In this document: positions 14,069 through 24,854 of the stretch, one piece after another | Layout: each line of letters begins with the position of its first letter | Numbering within the stretch: position 1 is the first letter of the stretch | Assembly (NCBI GenBank): GCA_021613535.1 | Contig: CP075496.1 | Location: 13,020,001-13,084,000 of the forward strand | DNA from: Adineta vaga | Taxonomy: Eukaryota > Rotifera | DNA length: 64,000 nucleotides | Direction: 5' to 3' | The notes under the pieces: model-generated | Told to the model about the DNA's origin: nothing | Database searches by the model: none | The model's input: the letters and a program-made list of their open reading frames with translations, nothing else | Position numbers and translations under genes: made by a program

Positions 14069-14689
14069 TTTTTCTTCAAAATGATACAGTGTTTTTCTTT
14101 TTGTGATTGAATTTTGGTCGATAGGAACAATTAACCATGTTGAAAAACCAATGTTAAGCAACGTCCTCTATCATTTCTACTGTAGATGTCTTCAACACAT
14201 CAATGCACTTTATATAATCAATTAGGAAAACTGCGTTACATTCTATGTCCACACATGTTGTGTTTATATGATCATGTGTTCGATTGCAGAACTATATATA
14301 TGCACTTAGATAAAAGTTCATGGTTATGTTTGCGCGTGCTGAGATCTAATTGAACAATACTAGAATCGTTTTTTTTTGTCTTATGATGTTTATCGATAGG
14401 TCAACGAATCACGTGCAATACTTCGATCGCTCTATATATATAAATATGTACATAGTAAAACAACATCACATGGCTGTAAAGATTACAAGATGAGTCAGCG
14501 TACGACGAAGAGATTTTTTTCTTCGTCTTTGACGTTTCTAACGGAGACATGAGATGTTCGTTTTCTTTTTTGTCTTCTAATGATTGGCATCCGTAGTTCG
14601 ATAAATATCGATTATTAAACGTTTAATCAACATTTTTTTTTCTTCAGATTTTTCTACATTTAACTAAACAAAGAAAGTATTAGTGAATC
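14069..14689. promoter_or_regulatory. Intergenic region between divergent CFAP47 and BNIP3
   Basis: About 620 bp separate the first ATGs of two divergently transcribed genes, so it must hold both promoters and 5' leaders. It is AT-rich with TATATATATAAATA-type runs near 14432-14450. No further ORF or RNA gene is seen. Confidence 0.4.
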
Positions 14690-15445
14690 ATGAACAAATC
14701 AATGCAACGTTACACATCAGGCAGGATAAATATAATAAAACAAAAAAAAAAATAAATAAATATTGAATTTATTGTTTTCTCTTTAGATTCTTGGATTGAT
14801 ATTCAATCTGAAGAAAAACAAACTCCAACACCCGAAACAATTATGAGTTCATTTGCTGATCGAGATCTTTCGTCCAGTATGCATATCAATGAAAATTTAT
14901 TATTAGAGGCACAAAAAGAATCATCACGTGTTGGCTCAAAAAGTTCACAAAGTGATAGGTATTGAATTGACAATGATTTTTATCTATTTAAATAAATAAA
15001 TAAATTTTTATAGTTCATCACCAAAAAGTCCGAAAAGTCCGATTCAAACTGATCAAAACGTCGCGAATTGGATGTTATATTGGTCATCACGTATCGAATC
15101 TGAACCACCAAAGTAAAATTTTATTCGAGGTCTCGTTTTTTCCTGAAATTGATTTATTTAGAGAATGGAAATTCGTTCATCCAATCAATCGAAGTGTCCG
15201 CGATCAATTACTCTACGAAGATGAAGAAGAACGAGCAGCTGAAGAAGCAGCTAAAGCATTAGTTGAAAAAAAACGTATGCGTTATGTTCTTTTAAGTAAT
15301 TGTGCCAGTTTTCTTCTTGGCATGGGAATGTAAGTTTGTTATTTTGAATTTAACAAAACATATCTGACTTTCTTTTTTTAGAATGTACTTATGTTTACGT
15401 CGTTATCTTCGTATGAAAACACCTTATTTTTATGCATTAGATTAA
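14690..15445 (+). CDS. BNIP3: BNIP3/NIX-like mitochondrial mitophagy receptor (177 aa, 5 exons)
   Basis: Exons 14690-14720, 14787-14958, 15014-15112, 15162-15329 and 15382-15445 sum to 534 nt, exactly 178 codons. Near the N-terminus is SWIDI (residues 12-16), matching the W-x-x-L/I LC3-interacting motif of BNIP3. A serine-rich stretch (SSPKSPKSP) follows. The family signature WSSRIESEPPKEWKF covers the BH3-like region. The C-terminal membrane anchor is YVLLSNCASFLLGMGMMYL, followed by a short basic tail. Vertebrate BNIP3 sits in the outer mitochondrial membrane, dimerises through its anchor and recruits LC3 for mitophagy. The length is close to human BNIP3 (about 194 aa). The first intron appears to be GC-AG (CAG|GCAGGATA … TTTAG); all others are GT-AG. 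Confidence 0.82.
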
Positions 15446-16824
15446 TCAATTCATTCAATCACTACATTTTTATTTTGTACATACAAACATTTCTTTTACT
15501 CGCATATTTACAAGAAAAAAACATTCTTCTTCTTCTTCTTTTTTGCTTTTAAGTTTCTCTTTTATTTGCAAACAACAACAGCACTTCTGTACATACATAT
15601 AGATATCTACATAAAGAGTCATAACTCCTCTTTTAACACACATATATATATATATATACACCTACATTTACTGATGTTCAGAAGAACATTCCTTATTTTA
15701 TTTCGTTGATTATTATCACAATTGTTTGTTTTTTTTTCTTCTGTTATTTACTTCTTCTTGTTGTTGTTGTTGTTGTTTTGTTCATCAACGAGTTCGCATT
15801 TTATGTTTTGTGAATATTTCATGATATCGTGTTGGGTAACAATCGAACTAGACGTAGACGAACGGCTTGAAAAAAAAAGACAAAATTATTATTCATATAA
15901 GTGTACTATAATCGATTGTAAATATTAATGTTTGTTTTTCTCATATATAAAAAAAAGAACGAATGCATGAAAATATAACAAACAGGCATAGATGTGTTTT
16001 TTCTTTCGTCATTTTTTTTTCTTGTTCATATTTTGACATTACAAATAAAAATTTCATTCATTATTGAAATGAACGGTTCTGTTGTTAATCGTTGGGGGGA
16101 CCTTGTTCGGACCCATTTTGCATGTTTAATAGGCACAAATCGTTTCTTTCAATGAATTATTTGACAAGAATTTACATTGATAGTGAACAGATGTTTATTG
16201 AAGCAACATATTTCATATGAATTAAAGAATTCTATTGAGATATTGTAATTGAATAGATTATATTTTATGGTTTATTACATTACACGAAATAAATCAGGCA
16301 TAAGAAATTTTTGAGAGAAACAATCTGACTGAGTAAGTTATCCTCATTAGACGATTAATTATTTCATAATACATATGTCATACATCGTTATTATCTCTTC
16401 TTTTCTTGTTTGTCTATTCGTATAATCAAGGTAGAACATTCGTTAATACATGACACGTATAGGTGAGTCGATTTATATGTCTAAAATATTGATCCATTAA
16501 ATGTCTCGATTAGACATGTCAAATGTCAATGGATGACCCTTGTTTTTTTAAGTATTCTAATAGAATAAATGCTTGAGGTGTCTGATTTAAGTACGATAGT
16601 TTTTATCGAATGTCATACATTTTATTTACTTTCGTCAATCATTTATGTTGAATATAGACAGTCTTGAATATACTACTATATTCGTTTAGCTTTCAATTTT
16701 GATTGTTTGAATTTATATACAAAAATATATGTTTTCGGATTCACACGCTGTGAAACTGAATTTTTATTAATATTTCAGAAGTAAATGACAACGAATGTAT
16801 GTTTTTTTTCAAAAGTATAAATTT
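15446..16824. other. Convergent intergenic region, no gene seen
   Basis: About 1.4 kb between the stop of BNIP3 and the stop of the minus-strand DxNGDG gene. It holds a TA-dinucleotide run (about 15643-15660), poly-T stretches, a TTG-repeat (about 15760-15778) and AATAAA-type signals (for example about 16043). I see only low-complexity, chance reading frames. Confidence 0.5.
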
Positions 16825-17237
16825 TTAAAAATAACGAAATTGTTGCGAAGGATAAGTATAGTATGGATTAGTTTGGGGAGCAGCAAAATTGTTTGTGCCA
16901 TAGAATTGACCATTGTTGGCATAACCCATCGATGAATGACCATATACTCCTGGATATCCGCGAGCAACATCAGGAGCACGACCGAGAATACCATCACCGT
17001 TAATATCTCTTCCTGTAGCGCGTTCAAGTCTACTTAGATATCCTAAAATAAAAGAAAAAATTCATTTAAAACATTATCATAGCGAGAAAATCTATCGACA
17101 CTAACCTTCTCCACCGATATAGCCATCTCCATTGAGATCAATTCCATATCTTCTTTCAAGCATGTTCATTTGTCGTGCTAGAAATATCAAGATAAAACTA
17201 TTTCATTTCATCGAATATCAATAAACTTACCCTGCAT
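16825..17237 (-). CDS. Small EF-hand/dockerin-like calcium-motif protein (98 aa, 3 exons)
   Basis: Exons (in transcript order) 17231-17237, 17106-17177 and 16825-17042 sum to 297 nt, 99 codons with stop. The first exon codes only MQ plus one base. Two loops, GIDLNGDGYIGG and GRDINGDGILGR, lie about 20 residues apart. They carry the D-x-N-x-D-G-x-I spacing of EF-hand and dockerin calcium-binding loops. The C-terminal 45 residues are rich in Gly, Tyr, Asn, Gln and Pro (ending in PYYTYPSQQFRYF). No signal peptide is visible. Calcium binding is inferred from the loops; the cellular role is unknown. Confidence 0.65.
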
Positions 17238-18295
17238 TGTTTTTGCTTGTCTAGTGATGGTATTAGAATGTAATGTATTCAAATATTCAGTTTTTACTTC
17301 TGATTTTATACTTCTTCGTTAGTATGACACGTCAGAAAAAATCCCTATATGCAGTCACGCATGATTTGCTTTTTTTCGCAATATTTTCTCGTCAATATTG
17401 ACGATAATGAATGCTTTGATTTCATCAGAGAGGAAGTAAATGGAAAACAAATGTTCTGCTCAAATAACATATTTCGATAGTAATCATGAAAAGAGCAAAG
17501 GTTAATACGTCTCCATTAATGATCATTTTTTTTTATGATTTCTTCGTTTCTCTGCATCCTTTTTTCACATAGATGCACTCAAATGACGAATCACTTTGCT
17601 ACCAGAGACACATTCTGATATATTACTGTAGGAATGTTAATTAAAAACAAAATGAAAGACGAAATAGATTCATATTTACATTGAGAATAATTTTGCTGAT
17701 TGTTTTACAATCTATTTCAAATTGTTTCAAAACACAATATCAAACGTGATTTTCGTATGATCATGAATCGACAATACATTTGAAAGTCATAGATAAGAAC
17801 GCGAAAATTTTGATCACAATTTGATTTTATTGTCAACACGAAATGGATTATTCAATTACTATATAAATATAAATCCTATGATGTTATTCTTGATAATCAT
17901 CGACGTCCTATTGAGAATAAGTATCGTTTTTCATAGTCAACACAACATATCATCGTTACGCGAATAATTTCCTTTTCTCTTCTACAAAAAGGAAGAAAAA
18001 CATTAACATAAGCTGATTTTTTTCCAACATTTGATAATAAAAAGAACGATCATAACAATGAATAAATTTCCCACAATTTTAGTCATACTTTCCTGACTCA
18101 TGAATAATTGTCCTAAAAAACTTCTCTTTTCTTTTAAAAATACAAATAAAAGTTATTCCTGTATACATTTATTATACATTTAACTTAGGCAAAAAAACGG
18201 AAAAACTAAATTGTTTAAAATTAAATTAAAATTAGTTTTAAAATAATCATTAAAAATTAACTTCGTTTTTTTCTTCTTCTTCTTCTTTTGGATTC
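17238..18295. other. Intergenic region, no gene seen
   Basis: About 1.06 kb between the start of the DxNGDG gene and the stop of the KCTD-TLDc gene, both on minus. AT-rich, with no convincing coding or RNA signal. It must contain the promoter of the DxNGDG gene and the 3'UTR of the next one. Confidence 0.5.
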
Positions 18296-19684
18296 TTATT
18301 GAGTTGTTATGGTGAATACTTCGACTTCATTACAAGCAAAATATTTCTTTGCAAATATTGAACTTCCATGATTGGTTGTATCGATATAACTTTTCGGAAA
18401 GAAGATACAATTGTTTTTTTCATTAAATTTATTTCTTAAACATAAATCACTGCCAACATTCTTTGGTGAACCGAAATTAGGACCACATGTTGGATTTTGA
18501 CTTATCGCACATTGTTGAAATTCTTTCGCGACGGGAAATTTCGTCGGTGGAACAACTAAATTATTTTTTAACGTAAATAGAAATGCAGTTGAATCAGAAT
18601 GATCAGCACGCATTTCTGCTGAACTCCATGGAATGGATGTAAAACCGCCGAAAATATTACCAAAATCTGTTTGAATAATTGAAATTGTTGGTGCATACGA
18701 ATCACAACAACGATGAAAATCAGCAGCTTCAAAACCATGATCACTCCCCCGATAAATTAATCGCCATGGTTGTTCTGTCGAAAATTCTGGACCGATAAAT
18801 TCTAGAAGTTTTTCTTCATATTCAGTTGTTAATAAAGTACTTCCAGGAAAGATATTTAATCGATTTTCTACTATGGATTTTGATCGCCATGATGATGCTG
18901 TTTGAGCTGGATGAGGTTTTGCTTTTGTTGGTACAGATTGATTGAATGGTGACAAACGTATTAATGTAGATGGTGTTGTTGGAGAAAAAGGTGATGAATG
19001 AGTTCGATGAACTCCTATTGCAGGACTACATGGTGGTGATTGATTAGTCGGTTGAAATACAACAGATGATTCATCTTTACATAAAAGAGAATTTAATTCA
19101 TCTTCGAGCTTTTGTATTTTATAATATTTCGCTTCGATTAATAATTCTTTTCGAATCGATTTCTCTTCAATATTAAGTTCATCAGTTCGAAGATATTTAA
19201 GAACATAATCAAATAGATCACCATCACGATCAATAAATATTCGATTATCTGCTGTATTCGTTTTTTGATCCCATTCTTGAGCAAGAAGTGTTTTAAAATA
19301 CAATGAATTACTTTTTTGAACTAATGTTTTCATTTTTGTCGTAAATTGACGTCCACCTACATCGAGATAAATACATTTATCTGCATTAAAATCTGATTGT
19401 TTGTCGAAATCATTGAAATCTTTTCGATATTGTTCTAATTCTTGTTCAAGTTTTTCTTGTTTCAATTGCATAGCAGAAAAAACATTACTTAACTGTTCCG
19501 TATAATTAAAAACTTGATTATATTGCTGAGAAATTAAAATAAAATTTTGTTTTATTGATGGAATTAATCTATGAAGATTATTAAATATATCCGATTCCTT
19601 TTCCGAATCAAGTTCATTTCGATTAGGATTTAGTTTATTATGATTTATTGTAGCCGTTGTAATACCGTTAGATGTTGACATCAT
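18296..19684 (-). CDS. BTB/POZ (KCTD-type) - TLDc protein (462 aa, intronless)
   Basis: One uninterrupted frame. Residues about 20-95 are a short coiled region (ending KQEKLEQELEQYRKDF). Residues about 105-200 are a KCTD/T1-type BTB domain, with the hallmarks CIYLDVGGRQFTTKMKTL, FIDRDGDLFDYVLKYLR and LLIEAKYYKIQKLEDEL. A Ser/Pro-rich linker follows (TPSTLIRLSPF). Residues about 285-462 are a TLDc domain (PWRLIYRGSDHGFEAADFHRCC, FGGFTSIPW, TAFLFTLKN, ending EVEVFTITTQ). KCTD BTB domains usually oligomerise and bind cullin-3; TLDc domains occur in oxidation-resistance and V-ATPase-regulating proteins. A ubiquitin-adaptor role is an inference. Start chosen at the first of two adjacent ATGs. It lacks introns, unlike most neighbours. 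Confidence 0.8.
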   Translation of the reverse strand: MMSTSNGITTATINHNKLNPNRNELDSEKESDIFNNLHRLIPSIKQNFILISQQYNQVFNYTEQLSNVFSAMQLKQEKLEQELEQYRKDFNDFDKQSDFNADKCIYLDVGGRQFTTKMKTLVQKSNSLYFKTLLAQEWDQKTNTADNRIFIDRDGDLFDYVLKYLRTDELNIEEKSIRKELLIEAKYYKIQKLEDELNSLLCKDESSVVFQPTNQSPPCSPAIGVHRTHSSPFSPTTPSTLIRLSPFNQSVPTKAKPHPAQTASSWRSKSIVENRLNIFPGSTLLTTEYEEKLLEFIGPEFSTEQPWRLIYRGSDHGFEAADFHRCCDSYAPTISIIQTDFGNIFGGFTSIPWSSAEMRADHSDSTAFLFTLKNNLVVPPTKFPVAKEFQQCAISQNPTCGPNFGSPKNVGSDLCLRNKFNEKNNCIFFPKSYIDTTNHGSSIFAKKYFACNEVEVFTITTQ

Positions 19685-20184
19685 TTAATGTTGTTATGAT
19701 GATAAGTAATAAGAACGAAAAAAAAGAAAAAAGAAATTACTTTAACCAGCGTTTTTATATGCAGTCGATTTATGATTTCTTCTTCTTCTTCTTCTTTTTT
19801 CTTGAGCATAAGATGGTTTTTTTTTATCGTAAAAAGTTATTTTGTCGGTTCTGTCATTTTTCTTTTTTTTTATTTGTCTTACACTTCGATTTTTTTTCTT
19901 AGAAATCTATCGACGGAGACGGTACATGTTTTGTTTCAATGTAACACATGGCTCGTGAGATTTTATTTTCTTCTTTCTTTTGATCGAGATTTTATCGGAA
20001 TGAAAAACATCAATGAAATTATGTTGAAAAAGAAACAGAATGACTCGTTTTGCTTGCTCTTATTCGATGATGGAAGAAAAAAAGGAATAAATTGTTTTTC
20101 ATAGCAATTGCCTTTGATATATTGAAATAAATCGAGTTAGATTTATAAATGCAACAAAAAAACATTGAAATACAAAAGAACAAG
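19685..20184. other. Intergenic region, no gene seen
   Basis: 500 bp between two minus-strand genes. Plus-strand T-rich runs (TTCTTCTTC and TTTTTTTT) create chance frames rich in Phe and Ser. It holds the promoter of the KCTD-TLDc gene. Confidence 0.5.
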
Positions 20185-21225
20185 TTAGACAAGTGTTTCT
20201 AAATGATGTTGATTCGTCGTCGAACTATTATTGTCGTCCGATGATAACGAACCTATACATGAATCTGTCGTACTATGATCAGACAATTCATCATCGGATG
20301 TATAAGCACTGTGTTGTCGTTGTTTTAATGATGTTAAACGTGTGATATTACGATCGACACTTGTTGTTCGAGAAGTTGTCGTTGAATAGTTTGGTGAAAC
20401 TTTTTTTAAAATACTTTTCATTTCTGTTGCTATTGGTGATGATGAATTGTTTACTGCTGAGGTATGGAAACGAACACGTGATAGAGAACGAGTTGATGGA
20501 CGATTGATAGCCTGATGATATTCATCTTGACGAGATTGTCGTCGACAAATTGGAATTATATCTGATGAACTTCTAGAAAAGAAAAACAACAAATAACAAT
20601 TATTAATCAATATTCAAATCTTTGTGTATGAAAAACAAACCTGCTATCATCACTATCTGTTTGTTGATCATCAGTCCGTGTAACCCAGTCAAAATAAGTC
20701 GCATAATTTGATGAAGATGAATAATTATTTGATAAAGTTGTTTTTCGTAATTGTGTGATAATTTCATGTTGCTTACGAATCAATGATTCTTGAATTCTTA
20801 ACTGTTCATATGCATTTGTTATTTTTGGTTGTTGTACTGGTGTTCGAAGAAGTTTCTTACGTTGAGCAAAACGTGATGGTGATGAATTACGTTTGAAGGA
20901 TAATTTGAAATTTATATCTGATGATGCATAACGTAAAAGAACATCTTGAATGAAGTCTGCAGGTTTTAATGGATATAGATATGGTGGACTTTCAACATAA
21001 AGGCAACAATCATTTATAGAAAAGTATTGTTTTTCCAACGAATCATCGAGTAAAGCATCAATAATATTAGCAACTGTAGTTATACGATTGAAATTTGTTA
21101 TACATTTATGAATACCACGATATGAAACTTGAATACATTCAAATCGACGATGATGACAAGCTATACAAATAAAAAGATTTAGTTTCATAAATAAATAATG
21201 CTTCGAATGAATTATTACCTTGCAT
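20185..21225 (-). CDS. RASSF (N-terminal RA domain)-like protein (304 aa, 3 exons)
   Basis: Exons 21219-21225, 20641-21160 and 20185-20572 sum to 915 nt, 305 codons with stop. The first exon codes MQ plus one base. Residues about 8-90 fit the RA domain of the RASSF7-10 group: strand IQVSYRGIHKCI, helix region TTVANIIDALL, then LYVESPPYLYPLKP, DVLLRY and the closing strand INFKLSF. A short coiled segment follows (EQLRIQESLIRKQHEIITQLRK), then a long Ser/Thr/Asp-rich disordered tail (DDELSDHSTTDS, SSDDNNSS). In other animals these proteins act at junctions and in cell-growth control. Which member this is cannot be told. The RA match is by pattern only and is moderate. Confidence 0.55.
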
Positions 21226-22054
21226 GATTCTCTATTTCACAATATCAATAGATTACAACATTGATTCATTCTGTTTATATATCCATATCTTCTTGAGCAT
21301 TCGTCTCTGTCTCTCTGTCTCTCTCTTTCTCTCCTTGTCTTTTGTTTATAAGCCAATCTATTCGTCGTCTTACGTTTTCTTTCTAATTGATTACCGAATC
21401 AAATATGTATGTATATACACGCGGCTCAGTAGGGCATCTTCGTCGTCTCTCGATAGTCAATTAAGATAGATAGAGAAATGCCGGAAGCAAGACAAAATTT
21501 CACTTCGATATCACACGTTAACAAGTTTATTCGATTAGTGTTTATTGTCTACAAATGATTAGAGATAATCCGGTGATAGACGAGCCGTTTTAGTTCTAAA
21601 TGGATTAGCAATCATCGCACTTCCATGTTAGTTTACTAGAAGACGAAAATCTTCTATTCCAGATTCAAGATAGTAGTTAACATCTGGAATAGTAACGAAA
21701 ACGAGTCGAACAAATGAACATCAAAGAGAATTGAAACTGATTTCATCTAAAGACATTAATGAATGAGAGATGATCGTCTAATGAGTGGTCTATTAATTGA
21801 GAAGAAGAAGAAGAAAATGTTTGTTAGCTGTTTGTTTTTCAATTACACAAATGTATTTTTGATCGTGTGATCAATTAAAAGATGCGAAAGAGTGAAATTC
21901 TTTACAATTAGCAGTTGGAATCCAATGAAGATATTAGAAAAATTCATCACTAGATTACCCAGATAAGTTGAATACAATTTTTTGGGTGATAATTGACAAG
22001 AAAAGAATCATTTTTTCTTAATTTGTTTTTTTGCTAGAAAATAGACCATTTTAA
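21226..22054. other. Intergenic region, no gene seen
   Basis: About 830 bp upstream of the RASSF-like gene and downstream of the kelch gene. It includes a CT-rich tract (about 21301-21345), which is the pyrimidine-rich strand of the RASSF-like gene's upstream region, and a GAAGAAGAAG tract at about 21803. No gene seen. Confidence 0.45.
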
Positions 22055-24773
22055 TCATTTTATATGTGTATTAAGGAATGAAAACCTTTTTTTTTTAGAT
22101 GATGATCCACGTTTGGAAGGGGATTTAGGGTTATTCGGTTTTCTTTTACTAGGCGTTGCTGATTTCAACGATCCTTTCGATTTGCTAGGAGATTGTTTTG
22201 CTGAAGGTTGTTCACTGTAAGATAGAGAAAGATAGAATTGTTTGAATTTTTCAATATTAATTTACGGTGAAGCTGGTGCTCTGCCGTTCATCCATATATT
22301 CGTACGAAAATCATAATATGACTAAAGAGAATCATAATATTCGATCAGAAAGGTCATATTTTCTTACTTCTGATATTGAATCATTTGAATCGTTTTGATC
22401 GTGAACAGCTCGTTTCGTGATTTCAAGATATGGATCTTATGAAAAGCATTTAGGTTATTGTGAGAGAGTTATATCTTAAAAGTTTTTGTTTACCATGAAA
22501 TGACAATGCATGGAATTTCGATAACGTTGGTGTTTGTGACACTTTAATCCATTTTGGTTTGTCTAATGTCCATTTTAAAATATCCTTTTTATTGTAAAAG
22601 AAAAAGAAAACATTGAAAAAGTCATCATAGATGAATGCGAGTTCTTACATTGGAAATTTGCATTTTTTTATTACCATTTCCATCGTGACCTTCGACTAGA
22701 CCTGATATACAAAAAATAGCATGATTCGTGGCGAAAACTAGACTACGACAACGTGGCTTTGGAAGATCACTAAATTTCTCAAATCTAAACATCTCATAGA
22801 AACAGAATTAAATAAACATATATAATATACTGTCGTGTTGCTAGATTATAAACTGTATAATCAGGTAATAGAAATGTTTGGTTTTGTAGAATATCATAAC
22901 CACCTCTAATTAAAATTGAAGAGTGGATATCCGCAAAAATCTTTTGTATAGATCTTAACTTACACCAGATAGATTCGTTGTTGATCAAGAGTCATCCCAC
23001 TATGCAGCAGAGAATAGGAAATAATTTATCTTTAACAAAAAACAAGATCTAAATCTAACCAAGCCGCAATTGGATTCATTAATGTGGCTACATGCTTCCA
23101 TTTCAATGTATTTAGATTCAAACATTGAATATCATCTAATAATCTACAAAGTTAAACATGAAAATTAACATACGATTTTCTTGAAATAAAAGATTTACTC
23201 ATTCTGAATTGTTTGACCACCCGCAATATAGATCGCTTCTCCATCCGTACAAATTCCTATGATCATTAAATGCAAACAAAAGAAATCATATTTTCTGAGA
23301 TAATTTACCGAAATGAACTCGACATGGATGTAACGGTGGAATTTTTACAAGTTCTCCAGTAAATTTAACTAAATAATCTGTGGTCGGTTTTCTTTGAACG
23401 GGAACATCAACATATAAATTGTATCCACCTAAAATAATTGTAATTGGTAAAATTGCAAAGAAAAATATTCTTTACCAATGACAAAAATGCCGACACTTTC
23501 ATGAACCAAAGCATATTTTTTTCTTGGTTCCATACTTTTTAATCGTTTGATAACTTGAGTATCTTCTTTATCAATGACGATTGCGTCTTTTTTAATATGT
23601 GGGCCAGTAATCTAATTGACAAGATTTCGTACGTTTACTATTTTACAATTTCTTACACTTATTCCCGGATCAAATATAGGTGAATCAGAAGCAGCATCTC
23701 TTATCAGACCATTTTGTCGTTTAAAATTATTAACATATTCTTCAAAAACATCCAAACAATGAGATCGTGATTGAATATATTTTGTTAAATGATCATCGGA
23801 ATCTACGGGACTACAGATAAGAAACAATGAATGGATTCCAATAATACGATATACAAAGGTAGATACCAATTCAATCGTATTCGATAACGATGATCTTTTG
23901 CTACATTATCTGAAAAGAATGATAATATTGTATAGCATCAATGGAATCTTTACGACTACTTTGATTAGCAAACATGTCTCGTGTAAATGCATTAATATCA
24001 TCCAAATCCTGAACGAAAGAAAAAAATCATGTAGTGTTTTAGCAATTGAACCTGAATTTGATTTTTACAAAGATTTGTACGTTCGTCATTGGACTTGGTT
24101 CACCAGCACTTGCCGACTGAGTGGATAATGTTTTTCGAACTGATTTTGTTGTATTCGATTGTACATCAGATTTCGATTCTAATGCTGGTAATTTTTGTAT
24201 TGTATTTATTGATGTAGAAGAAGAAGGATGTAAAGATATTTTTGGTACTGATGATGCTACTTTTGGACTTTGGATATTTTTTTTCAATTGTTGTTTTTGA
24301 ACATTGCCACTACTAGAATCGAGTGGATGAGAATGAATATTACTGTTTCGATGATTTTTAATACCTATAAGTTGCTTTACGTGCTTTAGCAACATCAGGA
24401 ACTTTAATTTTGATAACACCATCACGACCTTTTCGTTTCGTCTAGATTAGAAAAATTGAAAGTGAAGTTATACGATTTTTTATTGTTTATAAAAACAAAC
24501 TTTATTTTGAACCAATTGACTTTTGTTTGATACTGAGGGTGATGATGATTTTAATTTTTTATTAAGTACCTTTGCATTAACCGTTTTTTTACTACTCGAA
24601 TTTCTCTCCAAGGAACTTCTTCTCCTAACATCAAATATTTGTTTTAAATTTCGATTCAATTTATCATCATCTAATTTATATGGTAACAATCTTTCAAAAT
24701 TATAATGTTCAAAAATTGATTTATATTCCTCTAATTTATTCGATACTTGATGATCGATGGTTATGGATGGCAT
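22055..24773 (-). CDS. Kelch-repeat protein (multi-exon)
   Basis: Starts at MPSITIDHQV (24773) and ends at an in-frame TGA at 22055, after a Lys/Ser/Pro-rich tail (SPSKSKGSLKSATPSKRK). The N-terminal third is Ser/Lys-rich and disordered, with a short basic segment TKRKGRDGVIKIKVPDVAKA. The C-terminal half is a kelch beta-propeller, with repeated blade signals such as YALVHESVGIFVIGGYNLYV, EAIYIAGGQTI, RIYLVGGYDILQ and HAIFCISGLVEG. There is no BTB domain. Two introns are only 44 nt (about 23893) and 52 nt (about 24312); skipping them would give false stops. Kelch propellers are protein-interaction modules. The partner and role are unknown, and I do not recognise a specific orthologue. Confidence 0.72.
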
Positions 24774-24854
24774 AGAAAAAAAGGAAAGGAAAGAAGAGAA
24801 AAACTTTGAAATTTAATTAAAAAAGAACGGGAAAATATCAATGCGCCTTTTCTT

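Noticed and set aside
16090-16120. GGACC…GGACC motif near 16097-16115 considered as a hairpin
   Set aside because: It is a short direct repeat, not an inverted repeat, and does not pair.
19672-20104. Two overlapping plus-strand frames of Phe, Ser and Tyr upstream of the KCTD-TLDc gene
   Set aside because: Driven by TTC and poly-T repeats on the promoter side of a minus-strand gene; no domain.
24039-24425. Uninterrupted 128-codon minus frame reading through the kelch gene
   Set aside because: Arises by ignoring a 52-nt GT-AG intron; the spliced frame joins both neighbouring exons correctly.
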